Positions 26,000 to 35,324 of a stretch of 64,000 nt of DNA are shown here, piece after piece (position 1 is the stretch's first letter; the number at the start of each line of letters is the position of its first letter). Origin of the DNA: JADJYF01 sp965278995 (lineage in GTDB: Bacteria > Pseudomonadota > Gammaproteobacteria > Ga0077536); NCBI GenBank assembly GCA_965278995.1, contig OZ257136.1, positions 4,464,001 through 4,528,000 of the forward strand, given 5' to 3'. Under the pieces are notes generated by a model, which was not told the DNA's origin, did no database searches, and worked only from the letters and a program-made list of their open reading frames with translations. A program made the position numbers and the translations under genes.

Positions 26000-27577
26000 T
26001 CAGGCGAACAGATCTGCGAGGCGATTGCGTTGCAGTTTGCCAGTCGTCGTCAGCGGCAATGCCGACGCTGCCACGAAGCGAAAATGGCGTGGCAGCTTGT
26101 AAGCCGCCAGGATGCCCTGGCAGTGCGCGCGCAACGCCGACTCATCGGCGGTGTACCCGCTGCGCAGAACGATGACTGCCGCGAGCGCTTCGTCCAGCCG
26201 TGCGTCGGCTATGCCGGTGACGAAAGCGAGTTCGACGGCCGGATGCGTGGAAAGAATCTCTTCGACTTCAGCCGGCGCGACATTGATGCCGCCGGTCTTG
26301 ACCATCTCTTTCACGCGCCCGCGATAAAACAGATAACCATTGACGTCCAGAAAACCGAGATCGCCGGTGCGGAACCAGCCGTCGGGCGTGAATGCTTCCG
26401 CTGTCCGCAGTGTGTCGTTCCAGTAACCGCTGGTAACGTTGCCGCAGATGACGACTTCTCCTGGCGTGCCGGGCGGCAGTTCTTCGCCACTGTCGAAATC
26501 GAGAATACGGATCCTGTTACCGTCCAACGGCTGACCGACGGTTTCGATGCGCTGTGCGAGTGGTAGCGCGGCATCGGTGACAGTCGAGTTGCCATAGGTC
26601 TCGGTCAGGCCATAGACGTTGCAGATGGCGTGTGCACCGAGCTCTGCAACGCGTCGGACTTGCGGCGGTGTGCCGATAGTAACGCCAGTACGTAACGAAC
26701 TCAGATTGTGCGTCGCGCGCGCAGGATGTTCGGCGAGTGCGAGTGCCATGTTCGGCGTGCCGTAGAATACGGTGCAGCGCTCGGTTTCGATCAGATGCAG
26801 CGCTTCACCTGCATCAAAATGATGTTGCAATACGATCGTACCGCGATGCGTGAGCAACGCGAACAGCGCGTTGACGCAGGCCAGCGACCAGAACAGCGAG
26901 ACGGCCAGCCACAGGCGATCGCCGGCAACGAGATGCTGGCGCTCGCCGATTTCCCACATGTTGTCGATGAGCCCGCGGTGCCGCAGCGGCACACCTTTGG
27001 GCAACGCAGTCGAGCCGGAGGTATACAGCAGGCAGGCGACATCGTCAGGCTGGACCGCAGCCATTGCCGTAGTGAATTCGATCTCAGTCACCGCACTCGA
27101 TCCCTGCAGGAATTCCGACCAGCTGCGCTGCGCAGTTGCTGTCGACCCATCCAGCGTGACGACATCGGTGAGCAGAGGCAGACCGCCACCCAGCGCGCGC
27201 GCTTCGCCCAGCATGGCGATAAAGTCACGGTCGCGGAACCGCGGCTCCACGAACAGCAGTTTCACCTCGGCATGGCCAAGCTGATAAGCCAGTTCACGCG
27301 CTGTCGACCAGGTATTCAACCCGACTGCGATTGCGCCGAGCGACATGACAGCGAAGTCCGCAATCAGCCATTCGGCTCGATTGCCAGCCAGGATCCCGAC
27401 GCGATCGCCATGCCCGATGCCCGAGGCGAGCAGGGCGCGGGCACAGCGTTCGACGGCGCCGGTGAATTCCTGATAGCGCCACCGACGCCCGCTATCGACC
27501 ACGATTTCCTGTTCTGCGCAAAGCACAACCAGTTCGTGCAGCATGGCCATGGCGGTGCGACTTTGCGGCTTGTTCAT
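26000..27577 (-). CDS. AMP-dependent acyl-CoA synthetase
   Basis: The 525-aa product has the adenylate-forming core: P-loop LLYTSGSTALPKGVPL, the A5-type motif NVYGLTETYGN and the hinge GWFRTGDLGFLDVNGYLFYRGR. The C-terminal catalytic Lys lies in LTTTGKLQRNR. It should activate a carboxylic acid to its CoA thioester; the substrate is undetermined. It converges with the quinone reductase gene and is divergent from the amidase-SDR-CoA transferase operon. Confidence 0.9.
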   Translation of the reverse strand: MNKPQSRTAMAMLHELVVLCAEQEIVVDSGRRWRYQEFTGAVERCARALLASGIGHGDRVGILAGNRAEWLIADFAVMSLGAIAVGLNTWSTARELAYQLGHAEVKLLFVEPRFRDRDFIAMLGEARALGGGLPLLTDVVTLDGSTATAQRSWSEFLQGSSAVTEIEFTTAMAAVQPDDVACLLYTSGSTALPKGVPLRHRGLIDNMWEIGERQHLVAGDRLWLAVSLFWSLACVNALFALLTHRGTIVLQHHFDAGEALHLIETERCTVFYGTPNMALALAEHPARATHNLSSLRTGVTIGTPPQVRRVAELGAHAICNVYGLTETYGNSTVTDAALPLAQRIETVGQPLDGNRIRILDFDSGEELPPGTPGEVVICGNVTSGYWNDTLRTAEAFTPDGWFRTGDLGFLDVNGYLFYRGRVKEMVKTGGINVAPAEVEEILSTHPAVELAFVTGIADARLDEALAAVIVLRSGYTADESALRAHCQGILAAYKLPRHFRFVAASALPLTTTGKLQRNRLADLFA

Positions 27578-27785
27578 GGCACGAGGTTAACGTGAAAGAC
27601 AAGGGTAGAACAGGTGAGTCCGGCAGCGTTCTGCGCCAGGCCTGATCAAACGCCGATTCGCCATTGTCGCTGCAGTGCAGCGTGCACGGTCGAGACGTCC
27701 ACGGGCCCGAGCCACGTCGCCGGAGGCTGGTCACTGTCGCGCCATGATGCTAGCTTCGCTGCCTTCTTTCATCGAGGCCAGCACC

Positions 27786-29237
27786 ATGACTGCCACTGCT
27801 TTTCGTTCGGCGAGCGAACTGGCTGACGACCTTCGCCGCGGTGTGGTGAGTTCAGTCGAATTGACGGCGCATTTCATCGAACGTATCGAACGCCATGACA
27901 GTGCCATCAATGCGGTGGTCGTCCGTTGTTTTGACGCAGCACGCAGCGAGGCGCGCGCGGCCGATCGTGCGCGGGCACGCGGCGACACGCTCGGTCCGCT
28001 GCACGGTTTGCCGATGACGATCAAGGAATCCTATGACCTCGCCGGGACAGCAACGACCTGGGGTATTCCCGACTACGCCGCCAATATTGCGAACACCGAT
28101 TCCGACACGGTCAGCCGGTTCAAGGCGGCTGGCGCGGTCTTTCTCGGCAAGACGAATGTGCCGCTCGGGCTCGCCGATTTTCAGAGTTATAACGACCTCT
28201 ACGGTCAGACCAACAATCCGTGGGATCTCGCGCGCACGCCAGGTGGTTCGTCCGGTGGCTCGGCGGCGGCGTTGGCGGCTGGCCTGACCGGGCTCGAAGC
28301 CGGTTCCGATATCGGCGGCTCGATCCGTAATCCGGCGCATTTTTGCGGCGTGTATGGTCACAAACCGACCTGGGGCATCGTTTCCGATCGCGGTCACGCG
28401 CTGCCGGGTGCGTCGGCGCCGGCGGATATCGCCGTGTGCGGTCCGCTGGCTCGGAGCGCCGAGGACCTTGCCCTGGCACTGGATATCACCGCCGGCGCGG
28501 ATGCACGAGTGTCGCGCGGCTGGCAATTGCAGTTACCACGTCCGCGCCATTCGCAGTTGCGCGACTATCGCGTCGCCGTCTGGCCACAAGCCGCATTCGC
28601 CCCGGTTTCAGCCGAAGTCTCCGCGCGCGTGCAGATGGTTGCCGAGGTGCTGGCACGTGCCGGTGCGACTGTTTCCGACAGTGCGCGACCGGCCATCGAC
28701 CTCGAGGCCATGCTCGATACCTATCACGCGTTGCTGTGGGGCGTGATCGGCGCCGGTGCGCCTGATGCGGTCCACGAGATACGCCGACAGGAAGCCGCGA
28801 CATTGCAACCTGACGACGCCAGTGCACGCGCCCGCGCCATTCGCAACTCCGTGCAGGATCAGCGCGCCTGGGTCAAACAGCACCATCGTCGATTCCGTCT
28901 GCGCGAGGCCTGGTCGGCGTTCTTCGACGACTGGGATATCCTCATCTGCCCGATGATGCCGACGACCGCGTTCGCCCACGATCACAGCGAGACGATGACA
29001 CGCCGCATTCTGATCGATGGCCAGGATCATGACTATTTCGATCAACTCAACTGGGCCGGCTTGATTACAGTCGCGCATCTGCCGAGTACCGTCTTTCCTA
29101 CCGGCCTCTCGCCGTCGGGTCTGCCGATAGGTCTGCAGGCTGTCGGGCGTGAGTTCGACGATTACCTGACGATCGATTTCTGTCGATTGCTCGCCCATGA
29201 AATCGGCGGCTTCGTCGCGCCGACCGGATACGAATGA
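27786..29237 (+). CDS. Amidase signature family hydrolase
   Basis: The 483-aa product (ATG at 27786, GAGG 9 nt upstream) carries the Ser-Ser-Lys triad. Lys is in MTIKESYDL, the middle Ser in SDIGGSIRNPA, and the Gly/Ser-rich signature is GGSSGGSAAALAAGL. It should hydrolyse an amide, but the substrate is unknown. An SDR gene follows by 49 nt and a class III CoA transferase after that, suggesting one operon. Confidence 0.92.
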   Translation: MTATAFRSASELADDLRRGVVSSVELTAHFIERIERHDSAINAVVVRCFDAARSEARAADRARARGDTLGPLHGLPMTIKESYDLAGTATTWGIPDYAANIANTDSDTVSRFKAAGAVFLGKTNVPLGLADFQSYNDLYGQTNNPWDLARTPGGSSGGSAAALAAGLTGLEAGSDIGGSIRNPAHFCGVYGHKPTWGIVSDRGHALPGASAPADIAVCGPLARSAEDLALALDITAGADARVSRGWQLQLPRPRHSQLRDYRVAVWPQAAFAPVSAEVSARVQMVAEVLARAGATVSDSARPAIDLEAMLDTYHALLWGVIGAGAPDAVHEIRRQEAATLQPDDASARARAIRNSVQDQRAWVKQHHRRFRLREAWSAFFDDWDILICPMMPTTAFAHDHSETMTRRILIDGQDHDYFDQLNWAGLITVAHLPSTVFPTGLSPSGLPIGLQAVGREFDDYLTIDFCRLLAHEIGGFVAPTGYE

Positions 29238-29286
29238 ATCGTCGCATAGCGCCTGCATCGATCGCCACGCAGCGAAGGGATATTCA

Positions 29287-30063
29287 ATGGACGTGAAAAA
29301 CAGGATTGCCGTCGTGACCGGTGCGGCAGGTGGTATCGGTGCTGCACTCGCGCGCCGCTTCCATGCGGAAGGTGCACGAGCAGTTGCCGTTGCCGACGTG
29401 CAGGTCGAGCCACTGCGCGCCGTAGCCGAGAGCATCGGTGGGCTCGCGGTACCGTGTAACGTCGCCAACGAGAGCGAGATCCAGCAGCTTGTCGCGCGTG
29501 TCGAAGCGGAACTCGGACCTATCGATATTTTCTGTTCGAATGCCGGCGTTGCCCGCCTTGGCGACGAAGACGCGCCAAACGAAGAATGGCAGTTGAACTG
29601 GGATGTCCATGTCATGGCGCATGTCTACGCCGTCCGCGCAGTCGCACCGAAAATGGTCGAACGCGGCGGTGGTTATCTTATTCACACTGCTTCCGCTGCC
29701 GGGCTGTTGAGTCATATCCAGTCGGCCAGCTATGCGACGAGCAAACACGCGGCCGTGGCGTTCGCCGAATGGGTCGCGATCAAGTATCGCGACAAGGGCA
29801 TCCGCGTCTCGGTGCTCGCGCCGCAGGCAGTGCGCACTCCCATGACCGACCGGCCGGATGGTGCTTCTGTCGCCAGCATCGACGGCATGATTGAACCGGA
29901 GGAACTCGCCGACTGCGTGATTGAGACCATGCGCCGCGAGGAATTCCTGATGTTGCCGCACCCGGTCGTGCGCGACTATATGCAGCGTAAAAATGCCGAC
30001 ATCGACCGCTGGCTGGAAGGCATGAATCGCTGGCGCAGCAAGCAAGGGCCGGCAAAACGCTGA
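29287..30063 (+). CDS. Short-chain dehydrogenase/reductase
   Basis: The 258-aa classical SDR has the cofactor motif TGAAGGIG (residues 11-18), CSNAG in the NNAG position and the catalytic YATSK. The Asp-containing VADVQ after the second strand favours NAD+. AAGGGA lies 6 nt before the ATG at 29287, so the longer in-frame start at 29197 is unlikely. It probably oxidises or reduces an alcohol/ketone in the pathway shared with the flanking amidase and CoA transferase. Confidence 0.93.
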   Translation: MDVKNRIAVVTGAAGGIGAALARRFHAEGARAVAVADVQVEPLRAVAESIGGLAVPCNVANESEIQQLVARVEAELGPIDIFCSNAGVARLGDEDAPNEEWQLNWDVHVMAHVYAVRAVAPKMVERGGGYLIHTASAAGLLSHIQSASYATSKHAAVAFAEWVAIKYRDKGIRVSVLAPQAVRTPMTDRPDGASVASIDGMIEPEELADCVIETMRREEFLMLPHPVVRDYMQRKNADIDRWLEGMNRWRSKQGPAKR

Positions 30064-30136
30064 CAGGCCGTAGGCCTCACCGATTTCACCCGACATGGCA
30101 GACGTTCACAGCCCTGCCTCGAAACGAGACTTACCC

Positions 30137-31396
30137 ATGACAACCGCGACATCACCCAACAAGAAACTGCTTTCCGGCGTGAAAGTCCTCGATTTCACGC
30201 AGTATCTCGCTGGCCCGGCGGCGACGCGCCTGTTGTCGGAATTCGGTGCCGAGGTCATCAAGATCGAGCGAACGCCGGATGGCGATCTCGGGCGCAAGAT
30301 CCATATCGTGGCACCGGGTGTCAGCGGATTCTTCCTTGCGGCCTGCGCCGGCAAGAAATCCCTGGCCATCGAATTCCGCAGCGAGCAGGGCCGTGAAATC
30401 GTGCGTGAACTCGTGCGCCAGACGGATGTCGTGATCGAGAATTACAGTCCCGGGGTGATGGCGAAATACGGTTTCGACTACGCGTCGCTGAAAGCCATCA
30501 ATCCGAAACTCATCATGAGTTCGATCTCGGGTTTCGGTCAGGAAGGTCCGTACTCGAGTTTCACGAGTTTCGACATCATTGCCCAGGCCCAGAGCGGCGT
30601 AATGGCAATGACCGGCGAGCCCGACGGCCCGCCGCAATATGTCGGCAACTATATTGGCGACCCGAACGCCGGCGTCCACGCCGCGCTCGCGATCTGCGCG
30701 GCACTGTACTACCGCGCCATGCATGGCGAAGGGCAGTACATCGATGTCTCACAGCTCGAATCGCTGATCTATCTCGACTACATCAATATTCCGCTGGCGA
30801 TGATGACCGGCGGGCGACTGGCGCCAACGCGTTTCGGCGGTGATTTTTTCTCGATCTGCCCTTACGGGACTTATCGGTCGAAAGAAGGCTATCTCGTCTT
30901 CGCTGTTCTCGAACACCAGTGGGCAGCGCTTGTCCGCACCATGGGCCACCCCGAATGGGAACACGACGAACGCTATGCCACGCAGATCGCGCGCTGTCAG
31001 CGGCGCCCCGAGATCCGCGCGCATATCGAAGCCTGGCTGCAGACTTTCGACGACGACGCGACACCGCTACGTCTGCTCGCCGAAGCACGGGTACCGTCGG
31101 CGCCGATACTCGAAATCGCCGAAGTGCCGCTGCATCCACAACATGCCGCTCGCGAATTTTTTCAGGATCTCCCGCATCCTGAACTCGGCAGCACCCCGGT
31201 AGCGCGCTCGCCCTACAAGTTCTCGACCATGGAGATGCCGATACCGTTCCGCGCGCCCTATCTCGGCGAACACAACGAGGAACTGCTGCGCGAACGGTTG
31301 GGCTATACCGCCGAGCGCGTTGCGGCCTTATATGGCGACGGCGTGATCGTGCAGGACAAGAAAGTGCTGGGGTTGAGGGAGGAGGGGCGCCTGTAG
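30137..31396 (+). CDS. Class III (CaiB/BaiF) CoA transferase
   Basis: The 419-aa product starts with LLSGVKVLDFTQYLAGPAATRLLSEFGAEVIKIE, split here as the family's CoA-binding N-terminus. GDPNAGVHAALAICAALYYR carries the catalytic Asp. It moves CoA from a donor such as succinyl-CoA to a free acid. The start could also be the ATG at 30095, but the shorter form matches family N-termini. A five-hairpin array follows its stop. Confidence 0.9.
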   Translation: MTTATSPNKKLLSGVKVLDFTQYLAGPAATRLLSEFGAEVIKIERTPDGDLGRKIHIVAPGVSGFFLAACAGKKSLAIEFRSEQGREIVRELVRQTDVVIENYSPGVMAKYGFDYASLKAINPKLIMSSISGFGQEGPYSSFTSFDIIAQAQSGVMAMTGEPDGPPQYVGNYIGDPNAGVHAALAICAALYYRAMHGEGQYIDVSQLESLIYLDYINIPLAMMTGGRLAPTRFGGDFFSICPYGTYRSKEGYLVFAVLEHQWAALVRTMGHPEWEHDERYATQIARCQRRPEIRAHIEAWLQTFDDDATPLRLLAEARVPSAPILEIAEVPLHPQHAAREFFQDLPHPELGSTPVARSPYKFSTMEMPIPFRAPYLGEHNEELLRERLGYTAERVAALYGDGVIVQDKKVLGLREEGRL

Positions 31397-31420
31397 TCGC
31401 CCTATCCTGACCTTACGCTA

Positions 31421-31568
31421 AGGAAGCTCTGCAAGAGGCAGAGCTTCCTGCGGCACAGGGATGTGCCGCCATTTTCGATGGGCGTAAACCATCGAAAATG
31501 AAGGAAAGGGAAAATCACATTTTTCCTTTTCCGTACTCTGAGAAGTCCAGGATGGACTTATTCAGAGT
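31421..31568. repeat. Array of five consecutive hairpins
   Basis: Five inverted repeats sit back to back between convergent genes. They are AGGAAGCTCTGC/GCAGAGCTTCCT (31421-31432 / 31438-31449), GCGGCACA/TGTGCCGC (31450-31457 / 31462-31469), ATTTTCGATGG/CCATCGAAAAT (31471-31481 / 31489-31499), GGAAAGGGAAAA pairing with TTTTCCTTTTCC (31503-31514 / 31521-31532, one G-U), and ACTCTGA/TCAGAGT (31535-31541 / 31562-31568) enclosing AAGTCC/GGACTT. Several loops contain GGGATG or GGATG. No ORF is present. It may be a mosaic repeat element and also end transcription from both sides. Confidence 0.8.
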
Positions 31569-31607
31569 TTCCCAAAGTAAGCGCCGGCGCGCGCTTCAAA
31601 TCCGCGC

Positions 31608-32384
31608 TCAGTTCTCGACAATACCGACAGCCCGCGTCCAGCCGGCTGAAGCGCCGCGGATTTTCACCGGGAAGCAGCTGACGGTGAAACCGTCGCTCGG
31701 CAGCGCTTCGAGATTGTGCAGTTTTTCCAGGTGGCAGTAGCCGATCTCGCGCCCGGCTTTGTGGCCTTCCCAGATCAGATCGTTGTCGTGAGTCGCGGCG
31801 TATTTTTCCTTGGTGTGCACGAACGGTGCGTCCCAGCTCCAGCCATCGGTGCCGGTCAGGCGTACGCCGCGTTCGAGCAGGTAGAGCGTCGCTTCGCGCC
31901 CCATGCCACAGCCGGCTGAAACATAATCGGGTTGACCGTAGCGCTTGCCGGCGCGGGTGTTGACGACGACGATTTCGAGCGGCTTCAATACGTGACCGAT
32001 GCGTTTCAATTCTGCTTCGACATCGGCGGGCGTGACGACATAACCGTCGGCGAAATGGCGGAAGTCGAGTTTCACGCCCGGTTGCAGGCACCAGTCCAGC
32101 GGGACTTCGTCAATCGTGATCGCGCGCTCGCCCTTGTTCATCGTCGAATGAAAATGATACGGCGCATCCAGATGCGTGCCGTTGTGCGTCATGAGGCGGA
32201 TCCATTCGATTGACCACCCCTCACCGTCTGGCAGGTCGGCTTCCTCCATACCGGGGAAGAACTTGACGACGTCCTTGGCTGAATCCTTGTGATTGATGTA
32301 GTCGATGTGCGGGCCATAACCGGGCGGGTCCGAGACAACATCGTTTTCAAGATGCATGGAGATGTCGATGAGTTGGCGTGACAT
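31608..32384 (-). CDS. Cyclase/kynurenine-formamidase-like metal hydrolase
   Basis: The 258-aa product has the family metal-binding motif HNGTHLDAPYH (residues 67-77), whose two His and Asp coordinate Zn or Mn. The family includes arylformamidases, isatin hydrolases and polyketide cyclases, all hydrolysing cyclic or acyl amides/lactones. It begins 9 nt after the stop of the molybdenum hydroxylase gene, so it is co-transcribed with it and may open a ring formed after hydroxylation. Confidence 0.9.
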   Translation of the reverse strand: MSRQLIDISMHLENDVVSDPPGYGPHIDYINHKDSAKDVVKFFPGMEEADLPDGEGWSIEWIRLMTHNGTHLDAPYHFHSTMNKGERAITIDEVPLDWCLQPGVKLDFRHFADGYVVTPADVEAELKRIGHVLKPLEIVVVNTRAGKRYGQPDYVSAGCGMGREATLYLLERGVRLTGTDGWSWDAPFVHTKEKYAATHDNDLIWEGHKAGREIGYCHLEKLHNLEALPSDGFTVSCFPVKIRGASAGWTRAVGIVEN

Positions 32385-32393
32385 GGGGATTCC

Positions 32394-35324
32394 TCAGGTC
32401 GAATGAATGGTTGAACGGCGTTCTTCTTGAGTTGGTGCTGGTGCCGCATCGATCATTTCCTTGATCCGGGCCGGCGACAGCGGTGTCGACATGACTTTCA
32501 CGCCCAGCGGTCGAAGCGCATCTTCGACTGCACCCATCAGCACGGTCGAAGTCGCAATGCAGCCGTCTTCGCCACCCCCTTTGGAGCCGATGCGTGTGCT
32601 CGGCGAAGGCGTGGTGAGATGGGCAATTTCAATAGCCGGTGCGGCCCACACGGTCGGCATGCCATATTCCTTGAGCGTGCTGGCACGTGGAATGCCGTGC
32701 TCGTCGTAGTCATACCATTCGTAAAGGGTGCCGCCAAGCTGCTGGACGATGCCGCCCTTGATCTGGCCGGCCAGCACCAGCGGATTCAGGACGACGCCAT
32801 GATCAGCGACCATCCAGATCTTCAGCACCTCGACCCGTCCGGTTTCGATGTCGACTTCGACCAGTCCACCGGCAGCGCCATTGGCGTGCGTGGGATAGAC
32901 CTGGATGCGGCCGAGTGCATCCGGCTTCCAATTCACCTGCGGATGGCGATAGGTGCCGACGGCTTCGAGCAGCGGCGCATCTGCGGCTGCCAGCACGACA
33001 TCCGAGCCGGGTTGCACGTAGCACGCATAAGCGAGCTCAGCGAACGTTCGTGACTGGCCAGTCGCCGCATGCGCGAACACGCCATTCTCGAGCGCAATCT
33101 CGTCCAGTGGTACCTGCATCAGCGCAGCCGCGCCGAGCAGCATGCGCCGGCGCAGCTTTTCGCCAGCATCGACAATCGCGCCGACGGCATACATCGCGCC
33201 GCGGCTTGCAAACGTGCCTGAGCCCCACGGGCTCGCCGTGGTATCGCCCCAGGCAACGGTGATGTCTTTGAGGTTCGCCCCGAGCACGTCGGCAGTGACT
33301 TGCGCATAGGATGTCTCAATGCCCTGCCCGATGTTCTGCATGCCGGTCATTACCCGGACCGAGCCGTCGGACTGGATGCGCATCGAGACCGATTCGTAGT
33401 TCTGGAACGCGCTGCCGGGGAACGCGAAACCCGCCGGTTCGAGATACGGCACGAGCGCGATACCGAGATAGCGGCCTTGCTCCAGCGCGTGTGCCTGTTC
33501 CGCCCGCAGCGTCGGCACATCCATGATCTCGGCCAGCTTTGCCAGTGCTTCGCGGATCGAACCGTTCTCGATGATGGGGCCGGTGACTATCTGATGCGGA
33601 TAGCGCTCCAGCAGATTGCGTTGACGAATTTCCAACGGATCGATTTCGAGTTGATCCGCAGCCTGATCGAGCACGCGTTCGATGAGGATATTCGCGAGAT
33701 CCTTGCCATAGCCGCGATAGGCGCTATAGGGCGCCTTGTTGGTCACGACACAGCGCACGTGCGTGCGATAGATGCCGACCCGGTAAGCACCGGGCGCGTA
33801 GTTGCCGCCGTTCAGCGGCATGCCGAGACCCGCTGCACGCTCGGCACCATCGACGCCCATGTCGGCGAGGATGTCGGTTTCCAGCGCGAGCAGCGTGCCG
33901 TCGCGACGAAAAGCGGCGCGTGAGCGTGCATGGTAGTCGCGCGCGGCAGGGCCGGAATGCATCCATTCCGACCGCGATTCGAACCATTTCACCGGTCGTC
34001 CGAGCAGTATCGAGGCCAGCACCGGCAGGTATTCGCAATCGACCGAGAGTTTCGAGCCGAAGCCACCGCCGACGTCGTCGGCGAGCACCTGGATGCGCGT
34101 TTCCGGCAGGCCGAAAACCTGCGCGAGATACATGCGGACCTGGTGCGGGATCTGCGTCGACGCGCGAACGACCAGGTGCTCGTCGCCCGGATCATAATTG
34201 GCATGAACGCCGCGCGTCTCCATCGGCATGGCGCCGTAGCGATGCAGGCTGAGGTGCTCGTCGACGATGAGATCCGCGCTGGCGAAAGTGGCGTCGACAT
34301 CACCATGCGAGTAGCGATGTTCGAGCTGCAAGTTGGTCTTCCATACTGGATAGATCAGCGCTGCGTTGCCCTCGATGGCAGCAGCAGCGGCTTCCGCATC
34401 GACGTTGACCGGCAGGTCTTCGTAATCGACGACGATTGCGCGAGCAGCGTCTTCAGCCTGGCTGGCCGTCTCGGCGACGACAAGAGCCAGCGGTTCGCCA
34501 TAGAAAATGACCTTGTCGACCGCCATGGCATAACGGCGCGGCAAGTTGAGTGTGACCATGTCGATGGTCGGCGACAGGGGCTGCCAGTGCGCAGTGGCTT
34601 CGGCGCCCGTCATCACCAGCATAACGCCTGGCATATCTTTCGCCCGCGTCGTCTCGATGTGCTTGATGCAGGCATGCGCGCGGGTTGCACGGACGGCAAC
34701 CGCATGCAGGTCACCGACATCGCCATAGTTGTCGACATAGCGGCCGCGTCCGGCGACCAGTCGGCGATCTTCGCGACGAGCGACCGGGCGACCAACCCAG
34801 GGTTCACCCGCGGTCGGTGTTTCGTCGGCGGTGGTCAGTGGCAGTGCACGACCAGCCGCCACTTTCACGGCGTGAATGATGTTGAGGTAGCCGGTACATC
34901 GACACAGATTGCCGGACAAGCCATGGCGGATGTCCTCATCGTTGAACTCCCTGCCATGTCGCTCATTCAGGAATGCATGCGCGCTCATGACCATGCCCGC
35001 CGTGCAATAGCCGCACTGCATGGCATTGCAACTGACAAATGCTTCCTGCAACGCAGATAGTTCGCGGCCCTGACCAATGCTCTCGACTGTTGCCACACGA
35101 CCGCCATCTGCGCGGACGGCCAGCATCAGACAGCTCTTGATGGTGTGGCCGTTGAATTCAACCGTGCACGCACCACAGGCGCCTTCTTCGCAGCCGATGC
35201 GTACGCTTTTAATGCCGGCATGCGTGCGCAGAAAATCAACCAGCAGAAGCCGTGGCTCAACGCGCGCGGAGACACTGCGGCCGTTGACTTCAATGGCGAC
35301 GCTCGCGAGTGGGGTATCAAGCAT
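32394..35324 (-). CDS. Xanthine dehydrogenase-family hydroxylase, fused [2Fe-2S] and molybdopterin subunits
   Basis: The 976-aa product joins a small Fe-S subunit (residues 1-~160) to a large Mo subunit (~175-976). The plant-type cluster ligands are C45, C50, C53, C65, and the second cluster has C104, C107 with C141-R-C143. The Mo part has GGGFGSK, AYRGYGK and GSKGGGEDG with the active-site Glu. AYRGYGK lacks the AYxCSFR loop of CO dehydrogenase, so it is a carbon-hydroxylating enzyme of unknown substrate. The ATG at 35324 overlaps the stop of the FAD subunit gene by 8 nt; the upstream in-frame extension is out of family. Confidence 0.92.
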   Translation of the reverse strand: MLDTPLASVAIEVNGRSVSARVEPRLLLVDFLRTHAGIKSVRIGCEEGACGACTVEFNGHTIKSCLMLAVRADGGRVATVESIGQGRELSALQEAFVSCNAMQCGYCTAGMVMSAHAFLNERHGREFNDEDIRHGLSGNLCRCTGYLNIIHAVKVAAGRALPLTTADETPTAGEPWVGRPVARREDRRLVAGRGRYVDNYGDVGDLHAVAVRATRAHACIKHIETTRAKDMPGVMLVMTGAEATAHWQPLSPTIDMVTLNLPRRYAMAVDKVIFYGEPLALVVAETASQAEDAARAIVVDYEDLPVNVDAEAAAAAIEGNAALIYPVWKTNLQLEHRYSHGDVDATFASADLIVDEHLSLHRYGAMPMETRGVHANYDPGDEHLVVRASTQIPHQVRMYLAQVFGLPETRIQVLADDVGGGFGSKLSVDCEYLPVLASILLGRPVKWFESRSEWMHSGPAARDYHARSRAAFRRDGTLLALETDILADMGVDGAERAAGLGMPLNGGNYAPGAYRVGIYRTHVRCVVTNKAPYSAYRGYGKDLANILIERVLDQAADQLEIDPLEIRQRNLLERYPHQIVTGPIIENGSIREALAKLAEIMDVPTLRAEQAHALEQGRYLGIALVPYLEPAGFAFPGSAFQNYESVSMRIQSDGSVRVMTGMQNIGQGIETSYAQVTADVLGANLKDITVAWGDTTASPWGSGTFASRGAMYAVGAIVDAGEKLRRRMLLGAAALMQVPLDEIALENGVFAHAATGQSRTFAELAYACYVQPGSDVVLAAADAPLLEAVGTYRHPQVNWKPDALGRIQVYPTHANGAAGGLVEVDIETGRVEVLKIWMVADHGVVLNPLVLAGQIKGGIVQQLGGTLYEWYDYDEHGIPRASTLKEYGMPTVWAAPAIEIAHLTTPSPSTRIGSKGGGEDGCIATSTVLMGAVEDALRPLGVKVMSTPLSPARIKEMIDAAPAPTQEERRSTIHST

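Noticed and set aside
32394..35324. Identification of the molybdenum enzyme as CO dehydrogenase
   Set aside because: The active-site loop is AYRGYGK; CO dehydrogenases carry AYxCSFR.
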